A DNA stretch of 64,000 bases from assembly GCF_000719955.1 (NCBI RefSeq), contig NZ_JOII01000003.1, forward strand, positions 62,001 through 126,000, in the 5' to 3' direction. The stretch is from Streptomyces albidoflavus (GTDB lineage Bacteria; Actinomycetota; Actinomycetes; Streptomycetales; Streptomycetaceae). The notes beneath the pieces are model-generated. The model saw only the letters and a program-made list of their open reading frames with translations. It ran no database searches and was not told the origin of the DNA. A program made the translations under genes and the position numbers. The first letter of the stretch is position 1. Each line of letters opens with the position of its first letter. Positions 15,334 through 24,013 of the stretch are shown here, piece after piece.

Positions 15334-16446
15334 TTGTCTCTCCACGCCTCCACCGAGGTCTCCACCCGCTCCACCGCCCTCGCCCCGTACGGCTGGGACG
15401 CCGGCTGGCAGGACGCCTTCCGCCCCTACGCCGGGCGCGGGCTCGTCCCCGGCCGGGTCATCCGCGTCGACCGTGGCCAGTGCGACGTCGTCACGCCGGA
15501 CGGCACCGTCCGCGCCGACACGGCGTTCGTCGTGCCCCGCGACCCGATGAAGGTCATCTGCACCGGCGACTGGGCCGCCCTCGACCCGGAGGGCGCCAGC
15601 CCCCGCTACGTCCGGGAGTACCTGCCGCGCCGTACCGCCTTCGCCCGCTCCGGCTCCTCCAAGCGCTCCGACGGCCAGGTGCTGGCCGCCAACATCGACC
15701 GCGCCGTGGTCGCCGTCTCCCTCGCCGCCGAACTCGACCTGGCCCGGATCGAACGCTTCACCGCGCTCGCCTGGGAGTCCGGCGCCGAACCGGTGGTCGT
15801 CCTCACCAAGGCCGACCTGGTGCCCGACGCGGCCACCCTCGGCCACCTGGTCTCCGACGTCGGGCGGACCGCGCCCGGTGTCACCGTCCTCGCCGTCAGC
15901 AGCGCCGACGGCACCGGCCTGGAACACCTGGCCGCCCTGGTGGGCTCCGGCACCACGGTGCTCCTCGGCCAGTCCGGCGCGGGCAAGTCCACCCTGGCCA
16001 ACACCCTGATCGGCGAGGAGGCCATGGAGGTCCAGGCCGTCCGCGACATGGACGGCAAGGGCCGCCACACCACGACCACCCGCAACCTGCTGACCCTGCC
16101 CGGCGGCGGCGCCCTCATCGACACCCCGGGGCTGCGCGGCGTCGGCCTGTGGGACGCGGGCAGCGGCGTGGAACGGGTCTTCGCCGAGATCGAGGAGTAC
16201 GCCCGGCAGTGCCGCTTCCAGGACTGCGCGCACGACAGCGAGCCGGGGTGCGCCGTCCTGGCCGCCCTGGACACCGGCGAGCTGCCGGTCCGGCGTCTGG
16301 AGAGCTACCGCAAGCTTCAGCGGGAGAACCAGCGCATCGTCGCCAAGACCGACGCCCGGCTCCGCCAGGAGATCCGCCGCGAGTGGCGGATCAAGGGCGC
16401 CGAGGGCCGGGCGGCGGCCGAGGCCAAGCGCGGCCGTATCCGCTGA
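15334..16446 (+). CDS. rsgA: Ribosome small subunit-dependent GTPase A (RsgA/YjeQ)
   Basis: The product is 370 residues with a TTG start. It shows an N-terminal OB-like segment (GRVIRVDRGQCDVVTPDG), then the circularly permuted GTPase order typical of RsgA: G4 TKAD at ~158, G1 GQSGAGKSTL at ~212, G3 DTPG at ~263. A C-terminal zinc site follows (C-x5-C-x-H-x5-C in CRFQDCAHDSEPGC). It assists late maturation of the 30S subunit. Regulation may act through the hairpin at 15308-15333 and the small upstream ORF. Confidence 0.95.
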   Translation: MSLHASTEVSTRSTALAPYGWDAGWQDAFRPYAGRGLVPGRVIRVDRGQCDVVTPDGTVRADTAFVVPRDPMKVICTGDWAALDPEGASPRYVREYLPRRTAFARSGSSKRSDGQVLAANIDRAVVAVSLAAELDLARIERFTALAWESGAEPVVVLTKADLVPDAATLGHLVSDVGRTAPGVTVLAVSSADGTGLEHLAALVGSGTTVLLGQSGAGKSTLANTLIGEEAMEVQAVRDMDGKGRHTTTTRNLLTLPGGGALIDTPGLRGVGLWDAGSGVERVFAEIEEYARQCRFQDCAHDSEPGCAVLAALDTGELPVRRLESYRKLQRENQRIVAKTDARLRQEIRREWRIKGAEGRAAAEAKRGRIR

Positions 16447-16455
16447 CCGATACCC

Positions 16456-16512
16456 GTGCCGGGCCCGGCGAGAGGCCCGGCACGCGAGGGGTCCGGGGCG
16501 TCCCGGACCCCT
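16456..16512 (+). terminator. Tandem hairpin terminators after rsgA
   Basis: GTGCCGGGCC (16456-16465) pairs with GGCCCGGCAC (16474-16483), and AGGGGTCCGGG (16487-16497) with CCCGGACCCCT (16502-16512). Both stems are perfect. Confidence 0.8.
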
Positions 16513-16624
16513 CGGGGCCCGAACGCCATGTCGCATTTCCGCCAGCTCCAGTGCTTGGGGGTCGGCACACTGGGAGGTGCCCGCCGCGCCCGGCGGGCGC
16601 ACGCCCGCACCGCGAGGAAGAACG

Positions 16625-17131
16625 ATGACCGCGTACTGGACCACCCACCCCGGCCCCCTCGGCGACCTCCTCCTCACCTGCGACGCCACCGGCGCCCTCA
16701 CCTCGCTCACCGTCCCCGGCGCCCCCGGCGCCAAGGGCCTCCCCGCCCCCGGCACCGTCCGTGACGACGCCCCCTTCGCCGAGGCCCGCCGCGAACTCGA
16801 CGCGTACTTCGCCGGCGAGCGCGACCGCTTCACGCTCCGCCTCGCGCCCCCGCCCGCCACCGACTTCCGGCGCCGCGTGTGGGCCGCCCTCGACGAGATC
16901 CCGTACGGCACCACCGTCAGCTACGGGCAGCTCGCCGCCGCCATCGGCGTCGGCGGCCCCGCCGTCCGCGCGGTGGGCGGCGCCATCGGGGCCAACCCGC
17001 TGCTGATCGTCCGCCCCTGCCACCGGGTCGTCGGCGCCGACGGCTCCCTCACCGGATACGCCGGGGGACTGGAGCGCAAGACCTGGCTGCTCGGCCTGGA
17101 GCGCACGCGGACCGCCGTGCCCGCCGGCTGA
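16625..17131 (+). CDS. ogt: Methylated-DNA--protein-cysteine methyltransferase (Ogt/MGMT)
   Basis: The product is 168 residues from ATG 16625 with GAGGAAG upstream. It has the RNase H-like N-terminal half and the C-terminal alkyltransferase domain: FRRRVWAALDEIPYGTTVSY, GGPAVRAVGGAIGANPLLIV with the arginine finger, and the acceptor Cys in RPCHRVVGADGSLTGYAGG. It removes O6-alkyl groups from guanine in a single-turnover reaction. It is monocistronic by position, with terminators on its left and a convergent gene on its right. Confidence 0.95.
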   Translation: MTAYWTTHPGPLGDLLLTCDATGALTSLTVPGAPGAKGLPAPGTVRDDAPFAEARRELDAYFAGERDRFTLRLAPPPATDFRRRVWAALDEIPYGTTVSYGQLAAAIGVGGPAVRAVGGAIGANPLLIVRPCHRVVGADGSLTGYAGGLERKTWLLGLERTRTAVPAG

Positions 17132-17137
17132 CCGGGC

Positions 17138-17614
17138 TCACCCCCAGACCAGCGCGCCCACCCAGGCGCCCGCCACCAGCAAGCAGGCGAAGAGTTCGAC
17201 CAGGACCCGCCAGCCGCCGCGCCGCAGCACGTCCCGGACCGAGGCCGCCGCGTCGTCCCGGCGGCCCAGCCGCACCCGCTCGGCCACGTACAACCCCACC
17301 AGCGCCCCCGGGACCGCCCCGACCACCGGCACCACCACGAACCCGGCGAGCGCCCCCCACCCCGCCCACTGCGCGAGCCGCGCCCCCATCGGGTCCCCCG
17401 AGCGTCCGGGCAGCTGCCAGCGCACCAGCTGGGCGAGGAGCAGCAGCAGCGAGGCGCCGACCAGGACCCCCCAGGCCGTCGACGACTGGTCCTGGAGCGC
17501 CCACCACAGCGTCGCCGCCCACACCAGCCAGGTGCCCGGCAGGCCCGGTACCAGCACACCCACGAGGCCCAGCACCATCACCACCCCGACCAGCAGCAGC
17601 TCCCAGGCACCCAT
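17138..17614 (-). CDS. DUF456-domain membrane protein
   Basis: The product is 158 residues with about four transmembrane segments. The start MGAWELLLVGVVMVLGLVGV and LVPGLPGTWLVW match the DUF456 family signature, as does the glycine-rich GFVVVPVVGAVPGALVGLYV. Such proteins are small inner-membrane proteins of unknown role. The stop is 6 bp from that of the convergent ogt gene. Confidence 0.9.
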   Translation of the reverse strand: MGAWELLLVGVVMVLGLVGVLVPGLPGTWLVWAATLWWALQDQSSTAWGVLVGASLLLLLAQLVRWQLPGRSGDPMGARLAQWAGWGALAGFVVVPVVGAVPGALVGLYVAERVRLGRRDDAAASVRDVLRRGGWRVLVELFACLLVAGAWVGALVWG

Positions 17615-17693
17615 GGGCCCAGGCTGCGCGCACCGGCCGCCGCGCGCAGGGCGGGCGGGGCGTCCGGGCGCCCGCCGCACGGGTGGCCCCCGG

Positions 17694-18677
17694 TCAGCCG
17701 CGCGCCACCCAGCCCCGCTCGTACGCGTGCCAGCCCAGTTGCAGGCGGGTCGTCACCCCCGCCAGCTCCATCAGCCGCTTCACCTTGCGCTGCACCGTCC
17801 GCAGCCCCAGGTCCAGCTGCTTGGCCACGCTCACGTCGGTCAGCCCCGCCAGCAGCAGCGACAGGATCTCCAGATCGGTCACGTCCGGGCCGTCCGGCTC
17901 CTCCTCGACGGGCCCCTCGGTGCCCAGCCGCAGCGGCAGCGCCTCCCGCCAGACCGACTCGAACAGCCCCGACAGCGACTCCAGCAGCCCGCAGGCGTGG
18001 ACCACCAGCGCCGCCGGCACCGCCGCCCCGCGCGGGGTCAGCGGCACCATCGCCAGCGAGCCGTCCGCGATCACCAGCTTGGTCGGCACCCGCTCCACCA
18101 CCCGCACCCGCTCCTCCCGGGCCATCGCCTCGGCCACCTCACGCAGCCCCTCGGGCCCCGCGATCACCTCCCGCTCCAGCACCACCCGGTACGCCACACC
18201 CCGGTCGGCCGCCTGGTCCTCCGCCGCGTTCTCCTGGCCGGTGACCGCCACCGGGGCGCCGGTGACCAGGGCGCACACCTCGCGCCTGGCGCCGTACTGC
18301 ATCTGGAGGAAGCGCTGCGAGACCGCCTCCGCGCCGGTCACCACCTCCACCAGGTCCTGCACCGCCGGCTCGGCGGCCCGGGCGCGGAACTCCTGCGCCA
18401 GCAGCGCCGCGGACAGCTCGGCCCGGTCCAGTTCGTGCCGGCGCTGCGTCACCAGCGCGCCGAGCGCCACCCCCGGGGGAGCCGCCACCCAGCGCCCGGC
18501 CGCAGCCGTCGACCGGGCCGCGAGACCGTGCTGCTCCAGCCTGCGCAGCACCCGCGCCGCCTCCGCCTCGTCCAGCGCCAGGCGGTGCGCGAGTTCCGGC
18601 ACCTCCGCCACCCCGACCGCCACCAGCGCGCGGTACGCCGCCTCGTGCCGCTCGTCCAGACCTATCGCCGCGAGCAT
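17694..18677 (-). CDS. TrmB/LuxR-type transcriptional regulator
   Basis: The product is 327 residues. Residues ~1-60 are a TrmB-like winged helix (LDERHEAAYRALVAVGVAEV, VARVLRRLEQHGL-type). A middle PLD-like ligand region follows, with GYSR-like catalytic residues absent. Residues ~260-325 are a LuxR HTH (VTDLEILSLLLAGLTDVSVA, RTVQRKVKRLM). This domain pair is common in Streptomyces secondary-metabolism and development regulators. ATG 18677 was chosen over GTG 18683 because GGGGAG lies 5 nt upstream of it. The target is unknown. Confidence 0.85.
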   Translation of the reverse strand: MLAAIGLDERHEAAYRALVAVGVAEVPELAHRLALDEAEAARVLRRLEQHGLAARSTAAAGRWVAAPPGVALGALVTQRRHELDRAELSAALLAQEFRARAAEPAVQDLVEVVTGAEAVSQRFLQMQYGARREVCALVTGAPVAVTGQENAAEDQAADRGVAYRVVLEREVIAGPEGLREVAEAMAREERVRVVERVPTKLVIADGSLAMVPLTPRGAAVPAALVVHACGLLESLSGLFESVWREALPLRLGTEGPVEEEPDGPDVTDLEILSLLLAGLTDVSVAKQLDLGLRTVQRKVKRLMELAGVTTRLQLGWHAYERGWVARG

Positions 18678-19095
18678 CGCCACTCCCCTCCCGGTCGTTC
18701 ACCGGCGGGGCCGCCGACTGGCGGAAACCAGCCACGGCACAAACCCGCCCGCGCTCATCATCCCCGTACCCCCCGGCCGTCTGCCACTGTGGCCGCACCG
18801 CGACCTGGCTACCGGCCGGGCCTGCGGCGATTCCTCCCGTTCTCCGTCGCCGGAGCCCCGCCTGCCCGCTCGGGCCGCGCGCCCGCTCCCGCCCGGACAG
18901 GGGAGGGAATCCGCCGTCGCCCGCCCTCCCGAAGCGCACCTGGAATGTGTCTTCGACGGGTCGTGCCGACGCCGCCGGGCGGCCTTCCCGTGGGGGGTGG
19001 GCCGCCCGGCGGGCGTCGGGCCCCTGCGGCGTACGGCGGCCGAAAATCCCGCTTCCCCCGTTTTCCGGCGCCCGTCGCGGTGGACAATCAAGGGC
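18678..19095. other. Intergenic region between divergent genes, with a long hairpin
   Basis: No gene is seen. The right part holds a 54-nt hairpin: 18966-18984 pairs with 19000-19019 as a 19-bp stem with one bulged base, ending 76 bp before the start of the PP2C-like gene. No gene upstream on the plus strand requires a terminator here. The promoters of both flanking genes must lie in this gap. Confidence 0.55.
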
Positions 19096-20910
19096 ATGAG
19101 TCATCAGGGGGACAGGCGCACCGGCACCTCCGCCCAGGAGGACGCCTGGTGGGCGCAGTTGTACGACGAGACCGTCGAGGACACGGGCCCGGCCCCGGGT
19201 GCCCGCGACAGCCTGGACGACCGTTTCGCCTCGGCCTCCGGCACGCTCGACTCCGTCCCGCGACAGCCGTCCGCGCCGCCCGGCGATCCGGACCCGGAGC
19301 ATCTGCAGAGCCCGGAACAGGCGGAGCGCCCGGAAGCCTGGCGGGACCCGGCCCCGGACACCACGTCAGGGGAACCGGAGCCCCGGGACACCTCCGAGGC
19401 GGCCCGCGCGGAGGACGGGGGAGCGGAGGCCGCCGTAGCCTCGCCGGACACCCCCGACCTGGCCAGGCCCGAGCCCCCGGGCGGCAGCGCGCTCGCAGCC
19501 CCGGGCGGGCGCCCCTCGGCAGGGGTACCCTGGTCGCCCGCCACGACCTCCCCGCCTCCGGCCTCCGCCGCCGTCCCGGACCCGCGCACCGCCCCGGACC
19601 CCGCTCCGGCCGTCTCCCGGACCCCGCCGCCCGGCACCTGGAGCGCCTCCGGCGGCGACACCGGTGACACCCCGTCGGCCGCCTCCACCAGGCCGCCGAC
19701 GGCGCCGGCCCCGTTCACCGACGGCTGCCCGGACGCGGAGCCCGCGCCCCCGCCCCGGGCCGCCGACGAGGCCGCGCCCCCGGAACCCGCGCCGCCCGCC
19801 CCGGCCACCGACCTGCCGCCCGCCCCGGAGCGCCTTCCCCGCCGCTGGCACCGGCGCAAGGAGCGCGCCACGGCGCCCGCCCCGGCACAGCCGCCCGCCG
19901 ACGAGCGGCGCTCCTCGCGGGAGCCCGCCGCCGAGGCCCGGCCGCCCGCCGGGCTGGTGCCCGAGCCGCCCTACGTGGGTGACGGCCCGCCGACCTACGA
20001 CGCCGAGCCCGCCGCGCTGCCCGCCGCCGACCCCGACCACCTGGACCAACTGGTTCCGGACACGGTCCTGGACGGTGGCCGCCACGGCTCCCTCACCCTG
20101 CGGGCCGTCTCGCTGCGCGGCGACTCCGCCCGGTTCCGGGGCGAGCCGCGCCGGGACGCGCTGCTGACCGCCCGCTTCGGCACCGGCCCCGACGCCGTGC
20201 TGCTGCTGGCGGTGGCCGCCGGGGCGCGGACCGGCGCCAGGACGCACCGGGCGGCCGCCGAGGCGTGCGGCTGGATCGCCCGGGCCGTCGGCCGCAGCCA
20301 TGCCCGCCTGGCGGGCGACCTGCGCGACGGGCGCCGGGCCGAACTCTCCTCCGGCCTGCACCGGCTCACCGACCACGCCCTGGGCAGGCTGCGCGCCCGC
20401 GCCGCCGAACTGGGCGTCGAACCGGAGGCGTACACCGCCTCGTTGCGCTGCCTGCTGCTCCCGGCCGACCCGGCCCGCACCACCCGGGTCTTCTTCGGCG
20501 TCGGCGACGGCGGCCTGCACCGGCTGCGCGACGGCGCCTGGCAGGACCTGGAGCCGTACGCCCCGAAGGAGCAGGAGGGCGGCGCGCTCCGCCCCGAGGC
20601 GGACGGGGGCGAGCGGATCACCATGGATCTGGGGATCGCGGTGCCGCCGGGCCCCTGGGAGCCGGCCGTCGAGCCGGTCCGCGAACCGTTCCGCTTCCGG
20701 GCCTCGGTAGCCCGCCCGGGTGACGTGCTGCTGCTGAGCACCGCGGGGTTCGCCGCGCCGCTGCGCGAGGAGCCGGAGTTCGCGGCGCGGCTCCGCGCCC
20801 GCTGGGGCGAAGCCACCCCGCCCGGTCTCGACGGCTTCCTCGCCGACGCCCGCCTGCGGGTGAAGGGGTACGCCGACGACCGCACGGCCGCCGCCGTCTG
20901 GGAGGCGTGA
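19096..20910 (+). CDS. PP2C-like (PPM) protein with long disordered N terminus
   Basis: The product is 604 residues. Residues 1-~325 are low-complexity Pro/Ala/Glu/Asp-rich sequence with no predicted fold. Residues ~335-600 resemble the PP2C_2 domain (GSLTLRAVSLRGDSARFRGE, DAVLLLAVAAGARTGARTHR, GDVLLLSTAGFAAPLREEP). The usual metal-binding aspartates (RGxSH...QD, DGhG) are not recognisable, so it may be a pseudophosphatase. Related proteins with a basic linker are common in Streptomyces. The 10-residue start MSHQGDRRTG at ATG 19096 has only a weak ribosome-binding site (CAAGGGC). Confidence 0.75.
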   Translation: MSHQGDRRTGTSAQEDAWWAQLYDETVEDTGPAPGARDSLDDRFASASGTLDSVPRQPSAPPGDPDPEHLQSPEQAERPEAWRDPAPDTTSGEPEPRDTSEAARAEDGGAEAAVASPDTPDLARPEPPGGSALAAPGGRPSAGVPWSPATTSPPPASAAVPDPRTAPDPAPAVSRTPPPGTWSASGGDTGDTPSAASTRPPTAPAPFTDGCPDAEPAPPPRAADEAAPPEPAPPAPATDLPPAPERLPRRWHRRKERATAPAPAQPPADERRSSREPAAEARPPAGLVPEPPYVGDGPPTYDAEPAALPAADPDHLDQLVPDTVLDGGRHGSLTLRAVSLRGDSARFRGEPRRDALLTARFGTGPDAVLLLAVAAGARTGARTHRAAAEACGWIARAVGRSHARLAGDLRDGRRAELSSGLHRLTDHALGRLRARAAELGVEPEAYTASLRCLLLPADPARTTRVFFGVGDGGLHRLRDGAWQDLEPYAPKEQEGGALRPEADGGERITMDLGIAVPPGPWEPAVEPVREPFRFRASVARPGDVLLLSTAGFAAPLREEPEFAARLRARWGEATPPGLDGFLADARLRVKGYADDRTAAAVWEA

Positions 20911-20925
20911 GCGCCCGCTCCGTGA

Positions 20926-20976
20926 CTTGATGGATCCACCGGGTACCCGATGCGGGGACCAGGTGAATCCGTCAAG
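20926..20976. promoter_or_regulatory. Imperfect long dyad before poxB
   Basis: CTTGATGGATCCA (20926-20938) can pair with TGAATCCGTCAAG (20964-20976) with two wobble positions, enclosing CGGGTACCCG. It sits 33 bp before the poxB ATG and could be an operator or a leader stem. Confidence 0.35.
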
Positions 20977-21009
20977 CCGCACAGGTGCGGGAAATGGGGT
21001 GCGTGAGGC

Positions 21010-22752
21010 ATGGCCAAGCAGAACGTCGCCGAGCAGTTCGTCGACATCCTCGTCCGTGCGGGGGTGAAGCGGATGTACGGCGTGGTCGGCGACAGCCTCA
21101 ACCCCGTCGTCGACGCGGTCCGCCGCACCCCCGGCATCGACTGGGTGCACGTGCGGCACGAGGAGACCGCCGCCTTCGCCGCCGGCGCCGAGGCCCAGAT
21201 CACCGGCCAGCTCACCGCCTGCGCCGGCTCCTGCGGCCCGGGCAACCTCCACCTCATCAACGGCCTCTACGACGCGCACCGCTCGATGGCCCCGGTGCTC
21301 GCCCTCGCCTCCCACATCCCGTCCAGCGAGATCGGGCTCGGCTACTTCCAGGAGACCCACCCCGAACTCCTCTTCCGGGAGTGCAGCCACTACTGCGAGA
21401 TGATCTCCAACCCGGAGCAGATGCCCCGGCTCCTCCAGACCGCCATCCAGAACGCCATCGGCCAGGGCGGCGTCAGCGTCGTCACCCTCCCCGGCGACAT
21501 CGCCGACAAGCCCGCCCCCGAGAAGTCCATCGAGTCGGCGCTGGTCACCGAACGCCCCAGCGTCCGCCCCGGCGAGAGCGAGATCGCCAAGCTGGTCGAG
21601 ATGATCGACCAGGCGGAGAAGGTCACCCTCTTCTGCGGCAGCGGCACCGCCGGCGCCCACGACGAGGTCATGGAGTTCGCCGAGAAGCTCAAGGCACCCG
21701 TCGGCCACGCCCTGCGCGGCAAGGAATGGATCGAGTACGACAACCCGTTCGACGTCGGCATGAGCGGCCTGCTCGGCTACGGCGCCGCCTACGAGGCGAC
21801 CCACGAGTGCGACCTGCTGATCCTGCTCGGCACGGACTTCCCGTACAACGCCTTCCTCCCCGACGACGTGAAGATCGCTCAGGTCGACGTACGTCCCGAG
21901 CACCTCGGCCGCCGCTCCAAGCTCGACCTCGCCATCTGGGGCGACGTCCGCGAGACGCTGCGCTGCCTGATCCCGCTGGTGCGGACCAAGTCCAGCCGCC
22001 GCTTCCTGGACCGGATGCTGAAGAAGCACGCCGAGGCGCTGGAGGGCGTGGTCAGCGCCTACACCCGCAAGGTCGACAAGCACGTCCCGATCCACCCCGA
22101 GTACGTCGCCTCGGTCCTCGACGACCTCGCCGCCGACGACGCGGTCTTCACCGTCGACACCGGCATGAACAACGTCTGGGCCGCCCGCTACATCACGCCC
22201 AACGGCAAGCGGCGCGTCATCGGCTCGTTCAGCCACGGCTCGATGGCCAACGCCCTGCCGCAGGCGATCGGCGCCCAGCTGCCCGAACGGGACCGGCAGG
22301 TCGTCGCGATGGCCGGTGACGGCGGCTTCTCCATGCTGATGGGGGACTTCCTCACCCTCGTCCAGCTGAACCTGCCGGTGAAGGTCGTCCTCTTCAACAA
22401 CTCCTCCCTCGGCATGGTCGAACTGGAGATGCTCGTCGGCGGCCTGCCCGCCTTCGGCACCACCAACCAGAACCCGGACTTCGCCGCCGTCGCCCGCGCC
22501 TGCGGCGCCTACGGCGTCCGCGTCGAGAAGCCCAAGCAGCTCGCGGGCGCGCTCAAGGACGCCTTCAAACACGACGGGCCCGCGCTCGTGGATGTCGTGA
22601 CCGACCCGAACGCCCTCTCCATCCCGCCGAAGATCAAGGCCGAGATGGTGACCGGCTTCGCCCTCTCCGCCAGCAAGATGGTGCTGGACGGAGGCGTGGG
22701 CAAGATGCTCCAGATGGCCCGCTCCAACCTCCGCAACATCCCCCGGCCCTGA
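21010..22752 (+). CDS. poxB: Thiamine-diphosphate-dependent pyruvate oxidase/dehydrogenase (quinone) PoxB-type
   Basis: The product is 580 residues, full length for the ThDP enzyme family. The PYR domain carries the catalytic Glu in VRHEETAAFAAGAEAQ, and the PP domain carries the cofactor motif GDGGFSMLMGDFLT...NN. NPFDVGMSGLLGYGAAYEA and the C terminus match pyruvate:quinone oxidoreductases rather than acetolactate synthase. It is expected to convert pyruvate to acetate and CO2 with electrons passed to menaquinone at the membrane. It appears monocistronic. Confidence 0.9.
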   Translation: MAKQNVAEQFVDILVRAGVKRMYGVVGDSLNPVVDAVRRTPGIDWVHVRHEETAAFAAGAEAQITGQLTACAGSCGPGNLHLINGLYDAHRSMAPVLALASHIPSSEIGLGYFQETHPELLFRECSHYCEMISNPEQMPRLLQTAIQNAIGQGGVSVVTLPGDIADKPAPEKSIESALVTERPSVRPGESEIAKLVEMIDQAEKVTLFCGSGTAGAHDEVMEFAEKLKAPVGHALRGKEWIEYDNPFDVGMSGLLGYGAAYEATHECDLLILLGTDFPYNAFLPDDVKIAQVDVRPEHLGRRSKLDLAIWGDVRETLRCLIPLVRTKSSRRFLDRMLKKHAEALEGVVSAYTRKVDKHVPIHPEYVASVLDDLAADDAVFTVDTGMNNVWAARYITPNGKRRVIGSFSHGSMANALPQAIGAQLPERDRQVVAMAGDGGFSMLMGDFLTLVQLNLPVKVVLFNNSSLGMVELEMLVGGLPAFGTTNQNPDFAAVARACGAYGVRVEKPKQLAGALKDAFKHDGPALVDVVTDPNALSIPPKIKAEMVTGFALSASKMVLDGGVGKMLQMARSNLRNIPRP

Positions 22753-22766
22753 CCCCGCTCCCCGCC

Positions 22767-22778
22767 TGGCACGTGCCA
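22767..22778. promoter_or_regulatory. Perfect 12-bp palindrome
   Basis: TGGCACGTGCCA lies 15 bp after the poxB stop and 133 bp before the ATPase gene. It may be an operator of the downstream gene or a short terminator stem. Confidence 0.35.
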
Positions 22779-22910
22779 TGACGCCGCACCGTGCGTGCGG
22801 GCGTGCCGGACGGGCATGCATCACCGTGAGCGTGTTCGACCGCCGCGCGGCGGCCGCACGCACCCGGCGGCGACGGGACCGCCGGGAACGCCACGGGAGG
22901 ACGACCGATC

Positions 22911-23477
22911 GTGATGTGGGCGGGGGACCCTGCGCGGAGCGGGGAGAGCGGACGGAGCAGCAGCGCGGCGGGCCGCGCCGTGGGACGGAGTACGCGGCAC
23001 GGCCCGCACGCCGGTTCCCCACCGGGCCGCAGCGAGCGCCCGGGACCGGACCGGAAGGAGGGCGGACGCCTCCACCGCACCCTGCACCACGCGGACCTGC
23101 GCTCGGTGCCGGAGGTCCGCCGCGCCCTGCGCGCCCTCCTGCGGCCCTGCCTCGCCGAGGACCAGGCCGCCACCGCCGAACTCCTCGCCGCCGAGGTCCT
23201 CACCAACGCCCTGATCCACTCCGACCACGACGCCCTCTTCACCGCGACCGTCCACGACGGCTCCCTCAGGGTCGAGGTCCGCGACTTCACCGGCCGCCCG
23301 CCCCGCCCCCGCACCCCCCGCCCGCACGAGGCCACCAGCGGCCGGGGCCTCCTCCTGGTCGAGGCACTCGCCGACGACTGGGGGGTCCGCCGGCACGGGG
23401 TGGGCAAGGCGGTCTGGTTCGAACTGGGGCCCGTTCAGGACGGGGCGGAGTACGGCGGCCGGACTGACGCGGCCTAG
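22911..23477 (+). CDS. RsbW-like histidine-kinase-type ATPase (anti-sigma factor/ATP-binding protein)
   Basis: The product is 188 residues. After a ~50-residue Arg/Gly/Ser-rich head, it has an HATPase_c_2 domain: the N box LAAEVLTNALIHS (~92-104), VEVRDFTGRPPRP as the G1 box, and SGRGLLLVEALADDWGVR as the G2 box. Single-domain proteins of this type are abundant in Streptomyces and act as anti-sigma or switch kinases partnered with STAS and SpoIIE proteins. GTG 22911 lies 10 nt after GGGAGG; ATG 22914 is the alternative. No STAS partner is adjacent. Confidence 0.9.
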   Translation: MMWAGDPARSGESGRSSSAAGRAVGRSTRHGPHAGSPPGRSERPGPDRKEGGRLHRTLHHADLRSVPEVRRALRALLRPCLAEDQAATAELLAAEVLTNALIHSDHDALFTATVHDGSLRVEVRDFTGRPPRPRTPRPHEATSGRGLLLVEALADDWGVRRHGVGKAVWFELGPVQDGAEYGGRTDAA

Positions 23478-23514
23478 CTTCGCCGGGGAATCGCCTGGCC
23501 GTCTCGGTGCCGTG

Positions 23515-23894
23515 TCAGTGCTCGCCCGTCCCGGCGCCTCCGGGGCGGTTCCGTCCGGGCCCGGGCAGAACCGCCATTGCGGTGTCGGCGACGCCGCGCA
23601 GCGCCTCCGGCCCCAGACCCGCCTTGCCCACCGCCTCGATGCCGCGGACCACCGTGAGCAGGAGCGCCGCCAGATGGTCCGGGTCCGCGGCGGCGTCGAT
23701 GTCGCCGTGCCGCTGGGCGGCGCTGATCGTACGCCGACAGCCGGGTCCATGCCTCGGCGCCCGGTCCGCCCGCGAGCCGCCGCGGCGATGTCGTCCATCC
23801 GGGTCCCCGCGAAACCGCCGGCCCAGAACCGCTCCCGGGCCTGTTCCAGGACGTGTCGCTCGTCGAAGCTGCGGCGAGGACCGAGACGTCGCAC
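23515..23894 (-). pseudogene. Remnant of a TetR-family regulator with internal deletions
   Basis: Three collinear fragments of one TetR protein remain. The first is helix 1 with the start of the HTH (RRSFDERHVLEQARERFWAG, then TRMDDIAAA). A short middle piece (GPGAEAWTRLSA) follows in another frame. The last is the C-terminal part (TISAAQRHGDIDAAADPDHL ... VVRGIEAVGKAGLG ... ) with its TGA at 23515-23517. The recognition helix and most of the ligand domain are missing, so it cannot be functional. It abuts the inverted SDR fragment. Confidence 0.75.
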
Positions 23895-24013
23895 CGTACG
23901 CCGGTGGCCGCGGGGCCCAGTTCCCCGACCGCGGCTTCGAGACGGGCGAGGTCCCGGCCGGTCACGAAGACCCGTGCGCCCTCCCTGGCGAAGCGGTGGG
24001 CCGTGGCGTCGTC
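23884..24013 (-). pseudogene. Inverted N-terminal fragment of an SDR gene
   Basis: On the minus strand this segment encodes ATAHRFAREGARVFVTGRDL and AAVGELGPAATGVRCDVSVL, the second to fourth secondary-structure elements of a classical SDR Rossmann fold. It lacks the start and the TGxxxGxG turn. The C-terminal half of a classical SDR lies next to it on the opposite strand. I infer one original SDR gene, now broken by a small inversion with losses at both ends. Confidence 0.7.

Noticed and set aside
21010..22752. Acetolactate synthase as identity of the ThDP enzyme
   Set aside because: The motif set and C terminus fit pyruvate:quinone oxidoreductase better. The catalytic Glu is present, so it is also not a glyoxylate carboligase.
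22821..23894. A 357-residue minus-strand protein starting with a TetR-like segment
   Set aside because: After ~40 residues the frame leaves the TetR sequence and runs antisense to the RsbW-like gene.
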